64,000 nucleotides of DNA, taken from contig NC_046358.1 of NCBI RefSeq assembly GCF_004027225.2, positions 195,001 through 259,000 on the forward strand, given 5' to 3'. The translations under genes were made by a program, and so were the position numbers. Source of the stretch: Strigops habroptila. Its lineage: Eukaryota > Chordata > Aves > Psittaciformes > Psittacidae. Each line of letters opens with the position of its first letter. Position 1 is the stretch's first letter. The notes under the pieces were generated by a model, which worked only from the letters and a program-made list of their open reading frames with translations, was not told the origin of the DNA and did not search any database. Positions 22,901-33,400 of the stretch are shown here, piece after piece.

Positions 22901-25900
22901 CCGCGCTGGCCTCGGGTGCTCAGAGCCCCGTGGCGCATGAGCCAGGTTGAGAAAGCAGGAGCCTGGGGCACCACGGTTGTGCGTGCACGTGCTGCAGGAC
23001 ACATCAGGTACAGACCCTTCTGAACGGACACAACCTGTCCCACCCAAAGGCCTCCAGCTCCTTCCCTCCACTCCAGCTACAGCTGCCCATCAGGTCCCAC
23101 CTCCCCAGGGGGATAACCAGAAAACCCTTCTCTCCCTCGCCTTGCTTTGAGGCACAGGGAATAAACGGGACCTGTAAATCCTCACATAAAGGAGGGATGT
23201 CAAGGTGCCTTACCAGGACATTACGCTGGGTGGAAGATGCCAGGTCTAAGAGCAATGCTCTACCAAAGTGTCCCCGTGTACTCATGACACGGATTGAACT
23301 TGGAGAGGACAGCACCCGTCTCCAGGCTTGGACACATGCACAGGGTGTCCCAGCTTATCTAACTGCATGTCCCACCTCTCCAGGGGATCACAGTTAACCT
23401 GCAGAGGTAGGTTTCTTTCACCAAATCCCAGATCTCCCACACCCTCACGCTGACCCCCTGCTCTGCGTGGCTCTGGGGCCTCACAGAAAAGCAAGAGCAG
23501 CTCAATGTTACCTCCATCATTCCCTGCCTGCTGCTCGGGAGGAGATGAGTGCTGTGCAGGAGAGCTGGCAGCCTGTGTGCTTTTGCTTGAAGGGAGGGTG
23601 TCCTCAGGAGCCTGCAGGAACAGGAAGCAAGTATTGTCTGAGCACAGTTGCTCCAAGGAACAAGGCTACAGGAGCTGCTGCCCTGAAAGAGCCCGTCCCT
23701 TCCAGCTGCAGGCCAGAGCCTGCTTCTCCCTCCGCTAGAGCCGTGCTGTGTGGATGCTGACCAGCTTCAGTGCTCATGGAACCCCAGCCTCTGCAGGAAG
23801 GATGGTGACCAGCACTTCTCAACCAGAGTAGGAGCTTGACTGGACCCTGACCCCAAAGCCAGAGTGCCCCAGGAACAACAGGCAGCTTCTACACCCCCTG
23901 AAGACACCAACTTTCAAGCTACAGACATCCAGTCCTGGAAGACAAGTCCCCATGAAGTATTTCAGGTCAGATCAGCAGCACTTCAGATACCACCATAGCA
24001 CGATCCCAGGAGGATAAGCAGCACAGCATCCCGGCATGGTACCTATCTGCTGAGCCACCACCGACCCAGAGCAGAGCTGCCTGCCCATTCCCATGCTCCT
24101 GCTGCTGCCCAGCAGCACCATGGAGCTGTGTGCAAGCAGAGCCCACCGCTCTCTGCTGGGCTGGTTCCCACCTCACCGGTTCCCAGCCTCAGCAGCCAGG
24201 CAGAGCACGTTACCTCCATGTGCCCTCCTGGGCTTTGCAGCGCAAACCAGCAGAGCCAGGCTCTGATACACACAACTGCTGTGCCCAGCTAAAGGAAAAG
24301 CTTGCTGGCTCCTGGGAACCTGGCCAAGCACCTCCAAAACCTCCATCCTGAGGAGGCCTTTTCAAGGCACAGGATGTCTCTGCCCACCAGGAGCCAGAGC
24401 TCTGGCTGGTTTAGCTGGCCCTGAAGCGCTGCCCAGCTTGTGGAGCTTGAAGGGATGTGACAGTGATCCCGGGCCCATGCTGTGCTCCCAGGGGCAATGC
24501 TCAGCAAAACGCATCAGCTTAGTCTGTAGGTTGCTCCTTAGAACTTACCCTTTCACTTTGGGGGTCCAGCTCCAGCCCAGGTCTGTAAAAGAAAAGCTGT
24601 TTTAATGATTCCAGCTCTCTGCAGGGTGGGTTACAGGTGATGATAAAACAGCAACAGAGGCAGTGCATGGGACCCCAGGGAAAGCACAACTAAATCTGAA
24701 TGAATAAATGCATGGAATAAATCCAGGTCCACCTGGAGGCACAGGCCTGCTTCAGCCAGTGAATTGTTCTGATGGACCCAGCCATTGCATTACAGACCCA
24801 CACTGATAAGCTCTGTCCCCTCCTGCAGAGCCTGCAGGTAGAAAGGAAGCTCTATGAGCCCTGGGTCACCCTGGGCTGGGTCTTGGGTGTCCGCCTTTGA
24901 GGTGAGATCACAGGTAACTGACCAGCAGGCACTGGGAGCCTGGTTACAGCCCTCCAGGTCTCATGGCATGGGCTGGACCCCAGCCTGATGCAGTGCCCAA
25001 CCTCAGTGAGCTCTGAATGTGCTTGTGAAAGGGAGGGCTGTGCTTGAACAGACACAGGTGACACCACCACAGCGTCACAGAGCTGGAGCACAGGAGTGAG
25101 CCGCAGGGCTCTCTGTGCCTGCCCTACATGGCAGCCTCACCTCGTGCCGGCCACATCCTCTTCCACAAACACCTCCAGGGAGCTCTGACCTGGAGGAGCA
25201 GAACAGGAGCGAGGTTGGGGGGGTTCGTGCTGCGGCTCCCCGGGAGCAGCAGCGTGTGCGTGGTGCAGCTCCGGGCTCTGCAGCTTTCCTCCCAGGGGAG
25301 GCTCCGATTGCTCATCCCGGCTTCCACATCAGCACCACCACCTCCCTCGGGTGCCACTGACACACTGGTGTGGGCTGGGAGGAGGGAACCGAGGAGCAGC
25401 TCTCCTGCCTGCAGGCTGCTCCAGCTGCACAGGCGCTGCCTGTGTCAGAGGCAGCAGTTCCCATCATCCAGCCCCAGCTCCTGCCCCCCCGCACGGCTCC
25501 TGCAGAGATCTGGTGCATTTGGGCTGATTTCACCCCCCCAGCAGCACTTTGCTGAAGTGTGGTAACAAATGCCTGAGCCAGCGTGACTCAAAGCTGACAC
25601 AACTAAATACCAAAGGCCTCTGTGCTCTATTAGGAGCCAGTGTGACTTCAGCAGCAATGCTTTTAGAAAGCCCAAACAGCAAAACCTTCCCAGGAGCTGT
25701 GGGAACAGGAGGAATAGCCTGGATTTCAAGGCCAGGTTGGGTGATGTGGTCTGGTGTGAGGAGTCCCTGCCCATGGCAGGGGGCTGGAAGTGGATGAGCT
25801 TAAGGTCCTTTTCAACCCAATGAGCCTGTGATTCTATGTGAGTCCTGTTCCCTCCAGTGACTGAGCTATTTGGTTCTCTTCTATCTACACACAAACCCAT

Positions 25901-28900
25901 TTAAGATCCTCTGCCCATTTCAGGCATATTTCAGGGCTGGAAACATTCAGTTCAGTTCCTACAGGTTCTCCGAGAGTTGGCAGAAGACCCCAAAGTGAAG
26001 CCCCTCCCCAGGGAGCACAACGGTCACTTCTGACCAGCCAAACCACACCGTGGCTAGAACCTGCCAGGCCACATCTTCCCTTTCCCTCTTGGTTTTTGCC
26101 CACCCACAACCTCCGTAACCCAACCTCCAGCCCCTGTGCTCAGCAGACACCTCTTGATGCAGTTAAACACAGCCCAGTTCTTGCTCTGACAGCAGATGAA
26201 GACCCAAAGATCGCTCCCCCGATGGGCAGAAGCCACAAGGCCTGTTGAAGAGCAGACTAAGAGGAGGCAGGGACAGAGCGAACACGGGTGAGCAGCTCCA
26301 CGGCAGCTCATCCCCACCCCAAAGCTGATTCAGCCCAAGGAAGACACTCGACAGCAGAAGGAAACTTACAGCTCACTCTGCTGGAGGCAGAGGAGGATTC
26401 TCGCGCCGCCGCCTTCCTGGCCATGGCCCTGCTGATGGACCTGCGGATCATGCTCTCCCTTCTGCTGGCCAGGGAGCACTGCTTGGCCAGGGATGCCCCA
26501 CGGCTGGCATGGGGGGCACTCAGCGAGCTCCGGCGCCCGGAGCAGCGCCGTGCTCTGGGTCCCACCGTGGTCACTTGGCTGTCGGAGCCCTGGAGAAGCA
26601 GCTCTCCGAGGTCTGGAGCAGCCCCGTCTCCCTGGAGCACGGCAGGGTCCCCGGCTCTGGCAGCCTTGGGAGTGGAGGTGCTTGTTCTTCTGCCAGGGGC
26701 TGCCTGCCCCCTCCTCGCTGTGGGGCCAGCAGGGACCCCGGTGACAGGGGCCTCATCCTGCCACTCAGTGGCTGCATCCCCCTGGGGGGACTGCTCCCGG
26801 GCGGTGGCCTCACAGGCACCCCCAGGGCAGCGCTGTGGGTAACCCGCCTGGGTTCTGCTGGGACCTGGTGCTTCTGCTGCCCCTTCCCCAGTCAGTGCTG
26901 GGAGCTCGGCTGCAGCATTGCCCTGGGGCTCCACCACACCACAGCTGGGATCCAGGGGCTGCTCCTTGCTCTGGTGCCCTTGGGAGCCTGGCTTGGAAGA
27001 CACGAGCTTGATGCTGCTTCTCCTTCTGGACAATCTGAAACAAAACCAGCGTTAAATGAAGCTATGAAGCCTCCAGCTCCCAGAGGGGCTTTAGAGAAGA
27101 AAAGCAGACAGCAAGTTGTGACATGAGCCTGTACCTTCTTCCCTCCACCATTCCCCCCACATCCCACCTCGTGTTGCTGGTGAAATGCGGGAGCTGAGCC
27201 TTGGGAGCTCACAGGTGTGCTCTGACAGGTTCAGCTGCAGCGATTTAGAGATCACTGCTACTGCTCTGCAAGGTGTGTTTTGGCTGGATACTTCTCTATC
27301 CCATTGCATCCCATAGACAGGAACACACAGCACAGTCATACGGGTACAACCAACTCCACGTTTGCCTTGAGCAAAGTACAGACATCCACAGAGGGAGGCA
27401 GTTGGGACCCAAGATACCAGTCTTCCATGATCAGCTCCATGCGGAAGCCTCTCCATAGGGATCTACAGGATCCCAGCTGGAAACAGAAGGCTCTACTGCT
27501 GTCAGGCTTCTCAGAACAAAACACCTCACAAGCACAGAGGAAGGAAGGGACCCATGAGCTGAGAAAACATCCACAGCTCTAAACAGAGCCTGTGAACAGG
27601 CTGGGGAACAGCACTGCTGCCACGCATGGCCCTGAGGGAGCAACAGAGACAGCCCTGTGCAGCTGGGACTCAGGGATTCCACAGGGACAGCCCTGTGCAG
27701 CTGGGACTCAGGGATTCCACAGGGACATCCCTGTGCAGCTGGGACTCAGGGATTCCACAGGGACAGCCCTGTGCAGCTGGGACTCAGGGATTCCACAGGG
27801 ACAGCCCTGTGCAGCTGGGACTCAGGGATTCTCCAAGTTACTGTTATCCAAGCGAAATGTCACCAGGTACCGTAACATCTCTGTTGCTTCAGTTAAACCT
27901 CGCCAACTGCACAGAGGTTGAGGAGCTTTGGCAGTGAAATCCTCTTTGCTGCACTAGGAACTTGCCACGAGAGGATGGAGCCACACACTTGACCAGCAAG
28001 TCAAGAAGAGCGAGGTGTTACAGCCCCTGGTGCACGACCACCAGCAAGTAGGGACTGGCCCCACACTGATACCCTCCTTCCAGCCTTGTTCTCCTCATTT
28101 CTTATTCCAACCTCTAGCATAAAGAGGGACTGTACCTTTAATTAGCAAAAGAGGCTGAGTGGGAAATGCCCAACTGACAAATACATGAAGAAATGGGCTT
28201 TAAAATACACACGGAGGAAAACAGCGCAAGGAAACAGCAATGGGGCTGGAGCTCAACGTACTGAACCACGGCAGGAACTTCCTGTTGCCAAAGGATCTCC
28301 TGCCCCCCTGGAGCCTGCTGCGTCAGCAGAGCTGAGCTTAAACAACAAGGGAAACACATCCCAGAGTCGTCTCCTTCAGGGGAGCACCCAGCTGAGCACC
28401 ACCAGCACTCCCCATTCAGCTCCGCAGTGTTCTCTTCCCCTGCCCTCCCTCCCCACATGCATGCCTGAACTTCCCACACTCCCTCCCTATTCTTGTGATC
28501 TCCCCATCCTCCGTGGCTGGTTCTGAGAGTCTTTAAGCTCTGACTCCTCCTGTCCAACTCCTGGGAGTTCCACCGTGGTCATCCAAATAGAAGTGCCCTC
28601 ATGCACAAAGAGCTCACCACTGCGTGCCCTGGGACAGCAGCCAGCTTCCAACCCTCAGCGCCCACGAGCAGCTCCATGTGGAAGCCCCTCCATATGGATC
28701 TACAGCATCCCAGCTGATAACAGAAGGCTCTACTGCTGTCAGGCTGCTCAGAACAAAACACCTCACGAGCACAGGGCAGGCAGGGACCCATGTGCTGAGA
28801 AATCATCCACAGCTGGGAACAGCACTGCTGCTGTGCACGGGCTATTTCCACTTCAGCTTCACACTATTCCCTTCAAGCCTTCCCTCCTGCCAGCTCAAAC

Positions 28901-29826
28901 ATCCACCCTGGACACGCTGCTTCTGCACAGCACTGGCAGCAGGCTCCGTCCTCGGGCTCTCTCAGGCACCAGCACAAAGGTTTAGGGAGTAAACACCAAC
29001 CTCAGGCCAAACACCGTGCTGAAACAAAACCAAATCAAGCAAAACCCAAATCCAGACAGACAAGAAAATACAGTATTTATTATTCTTTGTTTCTAACCAG
29101 AAGAAGAGGAAAACACACCAAAACCAGCCACAGGAGGAAACCAGCCACCTCTATGCCAGACATCCACGGGAATCAAAACGCTGGTTGATCTTGACGCGCC
29201 CTTTTAAGTGTGTTTGCTAACTCGGGGAATAAAGGGCTGTTTGATGTCCTTGTGTACATGGAAACAGTCACTGTTTGGTTTCACCGTTAAACACAGCGCT
29301 CGGGCAGAGCCGGAGCAAACCGACCCACCTACCTCCTCCTGCCGAGCTCCTTGGTGTAGTCTTTCAGGCAGGAGGACTGCCTTTTCCTGGAACGTCTCCT
29401 CTGGGATGGCGTTCTGGGCATCAGTCCGGGTTCAGCCCCCAAGTTGCTGTGGGGCAAAGAAGAAGACCATGAGAGCTTCCCCGCGCTGCCTAAGCCCGCC
29501 CCCTCCGCGGAGCGAGGGCTGCTCGCTGGGTGACAAAGGCGGGTGTCAGTGCACCGGCGAGCCGCGGAGCTCCATCAAACCGGCACCGCTCCGCTCGGAG
29601 CCGCCGCCGCGCACCGGCAGCACACGGAGCCTTACACTGAGAGGGGCTGGGAGCGCTGCGGGCCCAGCCAGCCCCGGCGTGGCCCCTACCTATCCAGCAT
29701 CCTCATGCCCTGCTCCTCCACCTCCCGCAGCCACGCTAGGCGCTTGTGCTCGGCATCGTAGAGGAACCGGGAGAGCCGCTGCCCGCACACCTCCAGCAGC
29801 CGCGTGGGGCCGTCGGCTTCCACCAT
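13998..29826 (-). CDS. INCENP-like paralog (chromosomal passenger scaffold), 17 coding exons
   Basis: This is a second, divergent inner centromere protein. INCENP scaffolds the chromosomal passenger complex: its N-terminus binds survivin and borealin, and its C-terminal IN box activates Aurora B. Exons in transcript order: 29826-29690, 29446-29333, 27034-26370, 25189-25141, 24582-24549, 23611-23512, 22852-22762, 21789-21654, 21585-21451, 20352-20243, 19851-19749, 18547-18440, 18121-17991, 17802-17724, 16552-16454, 14778-14622 and 14203-13998. They splice to 817 codons with no internal stop. Seen: a CEN-like N-terminus ([13 protein letters not shown]), PRTPSQ with Thr58, [21 protein letters not shown], a charged coil from residue 488, [22 protein letters not shown] and TSS at 794-796. 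All intron phases match the + gene. The coil is shorter, and the part encoded by exons 14-15 contains prolines and is not SAH-like. Introns and an intact frame exclude a processed copy. Exons 4, 7 and 14 are the least certain. Confidence 0.9.
14305..14485 (+). repeat. CR1 fragment in INCENP-like intron 16
   Basis: The CTGGAGAGGGGCTTTGGACA block runs to GTGCCCAGAGAAGCTGTG, antisense to the host gene. It lacks the CR1 3' terminus, so it is truncated at both ends. Confidence 0.85.
14878..15362 (+). repeat. CR1 3' fragment, about 485 bp, in INCENP-like intron 15
   Basis: One of the longer copies. It runs from GGAGCTGCTGGAGTGAGTCC through GCAGCCTGGAGAAGAGAAGG to an ATGATTCCATGA-type tail. Only 0.4 kb separates it from the partial copy in the neighbouring intron. 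Confidence 0.9.
15640..15718 (+). repeat. Short CR1-type 3' end in INCENP-like intron 15
   Basis: GGTTGGACTCGATGATCTTA then TTCTACGATTCTATGA is a CR1 terminus. It is more divergent than the dominant copies. Confidence 0.75.
19874..19945. repeat. 36-bp tandem duplication beside INCENP-like exon 11
   Basis: Two adjacent copies of a 36-bp unit beginning AGCTYGGTCTGTGCTGGCAC, about 23 bp outside the acceptor of exon 11. Confidence 0.9.
25718..25838 (+). repeat. CR1 3' fragment in INCENP-like intron 3
   Basis: TTCAAGGCCAGGTTGGGTGA, CCATGGCAGGGGGCTGGAAG and a GTGATTCTATG tail identify a short CR1 3' end. Confidence 0.85.
27427..27588. repeat. Intronic direct repeat, left copy
   Basis: About 150 bp (CAGCTCCATGCGGAAGCC ... 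CATCCACAGCT) is repeated in the same orientation at 28664-28818 with roughly 90% identity by eye. Both copies lie in intron 2 of the INCENP-like gene. It is not CR1. Confidence 0.85.
27650..27834. repeat. 38-bp minisatellite x5 in INCENP-like intron 2
   Basis: AGCTGGGACTCAGGGATTC recurs at 27661, 27699, 27737, 27775 and 27813, an exact 38-bp period with near-perfect copies. Because 38 is not a multiple of three, all three frames read as repetitive ORFs; none is coding. Confidence 0.95.
28664..28818. repeat. Intronic direct repeat, right copy
   Basis: Partner of 27427-27588, 1.24 kb away in the same intron and orientation. It shares CAGAAGGCTCTACTGCTGTC and CAGAACAAAACACCTCAC exactly. Confidence 0.85.
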
Positions 29827-30402
29827 GGCCCCGCCTGAAACACAGGGGAGAGGAGGGGAGAGGAGGGGAGAGGAGGGGAGAGGAGGGGAGAGGAGGGGAG
29901 AGGAGGGGAGAGGAGGGGAGAGGCTCGCACCGGCCGCCGCCTCGCCCCAGCACCCGGAGCCCCCTCTCCGGGGCCAGACCAGACCTTCCTCCCACCGGGC
30001 CGGGGTCACACCGCCTGCTGCTCCCCGCAAGCACGACTCCCCGCTCTGCCCCGAGATCAACCCGGCCTCCACCAATCACAGCGCGCGGCTCCCCGCGGCA
30101 GGGCCTCTCATTGGTCACTCCTCACGCCCATCACTACCCCGAAGTTAAAGTTCCGCAGCCTATTGGCTGATCCCTCAAGCCCCGCCTTCCAAGCTGAGTG
30201 CCCCGCGGCCACAGGGACTGATGAGCAGAGCGGAGCTGATTTTGAGCGCGCCCGTGTCGCCTCGTAGCCAATAGGAGGCCGGGCAGAGGGGCGGGCGCGG
30301 CGGTGATAGGCTGGTGCTGCCGTGACGCCGCTGGCGGAGGGCGGGCGCTCGGTTTGAATTCGAGGCGGGCGGCGGGGCCGTTGTGGCCGCGGCTGAGGGA
30401 CG
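29827..30402. promoter_or_regulatory. Shared bidirectional CpG-island promoter of the two INCENP genes
   Basis: Only 576 bp separate the two start codons. The interval is GC-rich with many CpGs and has no TATA box. It contains four CCAAT boxes (NF-Y type): 30072-30076 on +, 30110-30114 and 30162-30166 as ATTGG, and 30268-30272 on +. A TTTGAA motif at 30353-30358 lies 45 bp before the + start codon and fits the CHR consensus (TTYGAA). CHR with upstream CCAAT boxes is the known layout of DREAM/MuvB-regulated G2/M promoters. Regulation is inferred from the motifs; transcription starts cannot be placed. Confidence 0.75.
29844..29923 (+). repeat. AGGGGAGAGG decamer x8 in the shared promoter
   Basis: Eight essentially perfect copies of a G-rich decamer lie 18 bp upstream of the minus-strand start codon, so probably in that gene's 5' UTR or core promoter. 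Regular GGGG runs with six-base spacers could form a G-quadruplex on the plus strand. Confidence 0.95.
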
Positions 30403-33400
30403 ATGGCGGCGGCTGAGGCGGTGATGGCGGTAGCGGCCGAGCGGATGATGGCGGCGGCGCTGGGCACGGCGCAGCTGCCCGCCATGTGCAACCAGCGGCT
30501 GGCCGAGCTCCTGTGGCAGGTGGACGACGTCGACCTGGTGTGGCTGTCGGAGATCCGCGAGGAGGCGGAGAGGATGTTCAACAGGTACCGGCGCCCCCCG
30601 CCCGGCCCGGGCGCTCCCCGCGCCCCCCGCGCTCACCCGCCTCTCCTCTCCCCTGTGCAGCCGCTACAGCGACAAGCCCGAGCTGATGCCCAAGACGCCG
30701 TCGCAGAAGAACCGGCAGCGGAGGAAGCGCCCGACCGCCCTGCAGGAGAACCAGGAGCCGGGCAGGAAGAGGTGGGGGGGGCCGGTACCCGGAGAGCCCC
30801 GCTGGGGCGCGGGGTCCGGTACCGCGGCTTCTGGGGGGGTGGGAAACCCGCCGCAGGAGGCGGCTCGAGGGTGATGTCCTGCCCGCAGCGCTCCGCCTGT
30901 TAAAGGCCCGGCCGAGCGGCCGCAGGGCGCTGGGAGGTGTCAGCGGCTCCGGTCTCTCTCTTTGTGTCTCCTCTTCCTCTCGTTATCTCATAGAATCCCA
31001 GCCTGGTTTGGGTTGAAGTGACCTTAAAGCTCCTCCAGCTCCAACCCCCTGCCACGGGCAGGGACACCTTCCACTAGAACAGGTTGCTCCAAGCCCCTGT
31101 GTCCAACCTGGCCTTGAACACTGCCAGGGATGGGGCAGCCACAGCTTCTCTGGGCACCCTGTGCCAGCGCCTCAGCACCCTCACAGGGAAGAACTTCTGC
31201 CTCAGAGCTCATCTCAATCTCCCCTTTGGCAGGTTAAAGCCATTCCCCTTGGCCTGTCCCTACAGGCCCTTGTCCAAAGCCCCTCTCCAGGTTTCCTGGA
31301 GCCCCTTTAGGCCCTGGAGCTGCTCTAAGGTCTCCCCTTCAGGAGCCTTCTCTTCTCCAGGCTGCCCCAGCCCAGCTCTCTCAGCCTGGCTCCAGAGCAG
31401 AGCTGCTCCAGCCCTCGCAGCAGCTCCGGGGCCTCCTCTGTACTCACTCCAACAGCTCTACGTCCCTCCGGTGTTGTTGGGCTCTTAGGGGTTCTCATCC
31501 CCGATGCTTTAGCTTTGTTTCTATGCATGTTCCCAACAGTGCATGGAAGGGCTTTGTTCCTTAACCCAGTTCCAGTCTAACACAGTGTTTCTGTTGTTAG
31601 ATTATCTAGAAGGAAGAACAGCAGTCTCAAACTAGCATCCTCCATGCGACGTTCCCAACGACTCCAAAATAAAGAAAACCTGGAAACTGTCATGGCCGAG
31701 GCCAAAGACATCTCTCCACCTCGACGCGTGACAAGATCCCAGGTGGCAACACACGCTAAAAGCTTCGAGGTCCTTCCTGAGACCCTTCCTGTCCGGCACG
31801 CACCCAGGAAGGCTCCCTCAGGGGAAGCTGATGCCAGCGATCCCATCAGCGCTGTGACACCGCTCCGGGAGAGCGCTCCCAAAGCAGCAGAGCAGCTCCC
31901 CACACCCATCCTCCTGAGCTCAGAGGATGGCTCTCCCGAGGAAAGCAGTGCAGCCAAATCCCCCCCTGCGCCCGTGCCTGCAGCCGCCGAGCTGATAGTC
32001 CCTTCTACCCCCGAGGCAAACGGTGTGGGAGCAAGTGGGGCTGCCCCCGAGGCCGGGGCAGCCGAGGTGGCCCATGCTGCGCTCGCTGCCAGTGAGCACC
32101 CCCGGCTGGAGGAGGCCGAGGACTCTGCCGAGGCCCAGGGGGGGCCTGACAAGGTGCCCCCCCAGCACGTGAGGGACCCCCCCGGCACCCCGACGGGCTC
32201 CAGGCTGAGCCGTCGCTCCGTGCGCAGGAGCCTCATGGGCAAAACCTCCCTGAGCCGCAGAACGTCCCTGGCAGAGAAGTACTCCCTCGGCAGCAGGAGG
32301 GAGAGCGCGCTCAGGAGCTCGGCCGCCAAGAGGAAGGCAGCTCGGGCATCATCCGTCACCTCCAGCTCCATTGATGGTGAGTGTGAATGTCACCGAGTTT
32401 GCTTTGCACCTTCCCTGCTCTTCTCGTTGACCTCCTGCTTTCCACTGCTGAGGGAAAGCAATGTCATGGGCTAGGTCTTCGCTTTGGGTGTGCAGCTGAT
32501 TTTCCTGGGATGAAGCATGGATGTTCTCTGGCTTCAAGAGACCAATGTGAATAGGGAACCCAATAACTCCTGGTTCGTGGCCTTTCAATTCAACCTTGTA
32601 AATCATGTGGGAGAGCAGCTTTAAGGCCTCCCGGGTTCCCGTGGTGGTGGCAGCTCCCAAAGCAGAGGAGGAAGCCAGTGAAGGGGCTTTGTGGCTGCCG
32701 TGGGCTCTCTCGAGGGCCTGTGTGTTTCCTGGGCCATGAGGTAGCTGCCACAGGTTCACTGCTCTTTAAGCAGAGCCTGGCTTCTGTGGAAAACCCTTGA
32801 GAGTTTTCCCTTCTTGAGGAGGGAATTCTGAGGCTGAACTTGGTGAATTCATTAGAAGTCTTCCAGACCCACAGTGTGCAGTGGAGGCACCTCAGGGGAG
32901 GTGTCAGTGAGGACAGACTGATTTCAGCGTTCTCCCGTGCTGCTGGAATGTTGTGTTGGGTTTAGTGCTGGAGAACAAAGGGCTGGGTAGAGCCTCTGGC
33001 TTTCCTTTCTTTTCCAAGCTGAGGGAAAGAAGCGGCTGGTAAATGTTGGCCTAGTGAATGGCTCCTGACATGCAGGTGGTGCAAAAGAGCCTCTTCACCC
33101 AATTTGATGTTGGGGGGGACAGGGCTTTTGCGCAGCTGCTGTGAAGGGAGAGCACACAGCTGAAACGTGCTGTGTGGGGTGTTGATGTGCAGGGGTGCAG
33201 CTGAGTGGGGCTGTACTGTGCAAAGCTGCCTTTCCTTGCAGGGTTACCCTGGCTTGCTGGGAAGGGCTTTGCACACCAGTGTAGCTGTGCTGGGCGAGTG
33301 CTCCTCCAGAGCCAGAGCCCTGCAGTGCCGGGGGGGTTCCTGGGAGCAGGGCAGCCTGGAGCTCTGCAGTGTCTCAGTGCAGAGCTGAGGGTTCCCTCAG

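Noticed and set aside
13998-29826. Minus-strand INCENP-like gene as a pseudogene or processed copy
   Set aside because: It has 16 introns with conserved phases, no internal stop, GT-AG junctions at each exon I placed and a poly(A) signal. A retrocopy would lack introns and a decayed copy would show frame breaks.
29208-30170. 320-codon plus-strand ORF through the promoter
   Set aside because: It runs across exons 1 and 2 of the minus-strand INCENP-like gene and the AGGGGAGAGG array; GC-rich shadow frame.
31577-32371. 264-codon minus-strand ORF
   Set aside because: Antisense of the 776-bp INCENP exon 3; the sense translation shows RRVTRSQ and other INCENP features.
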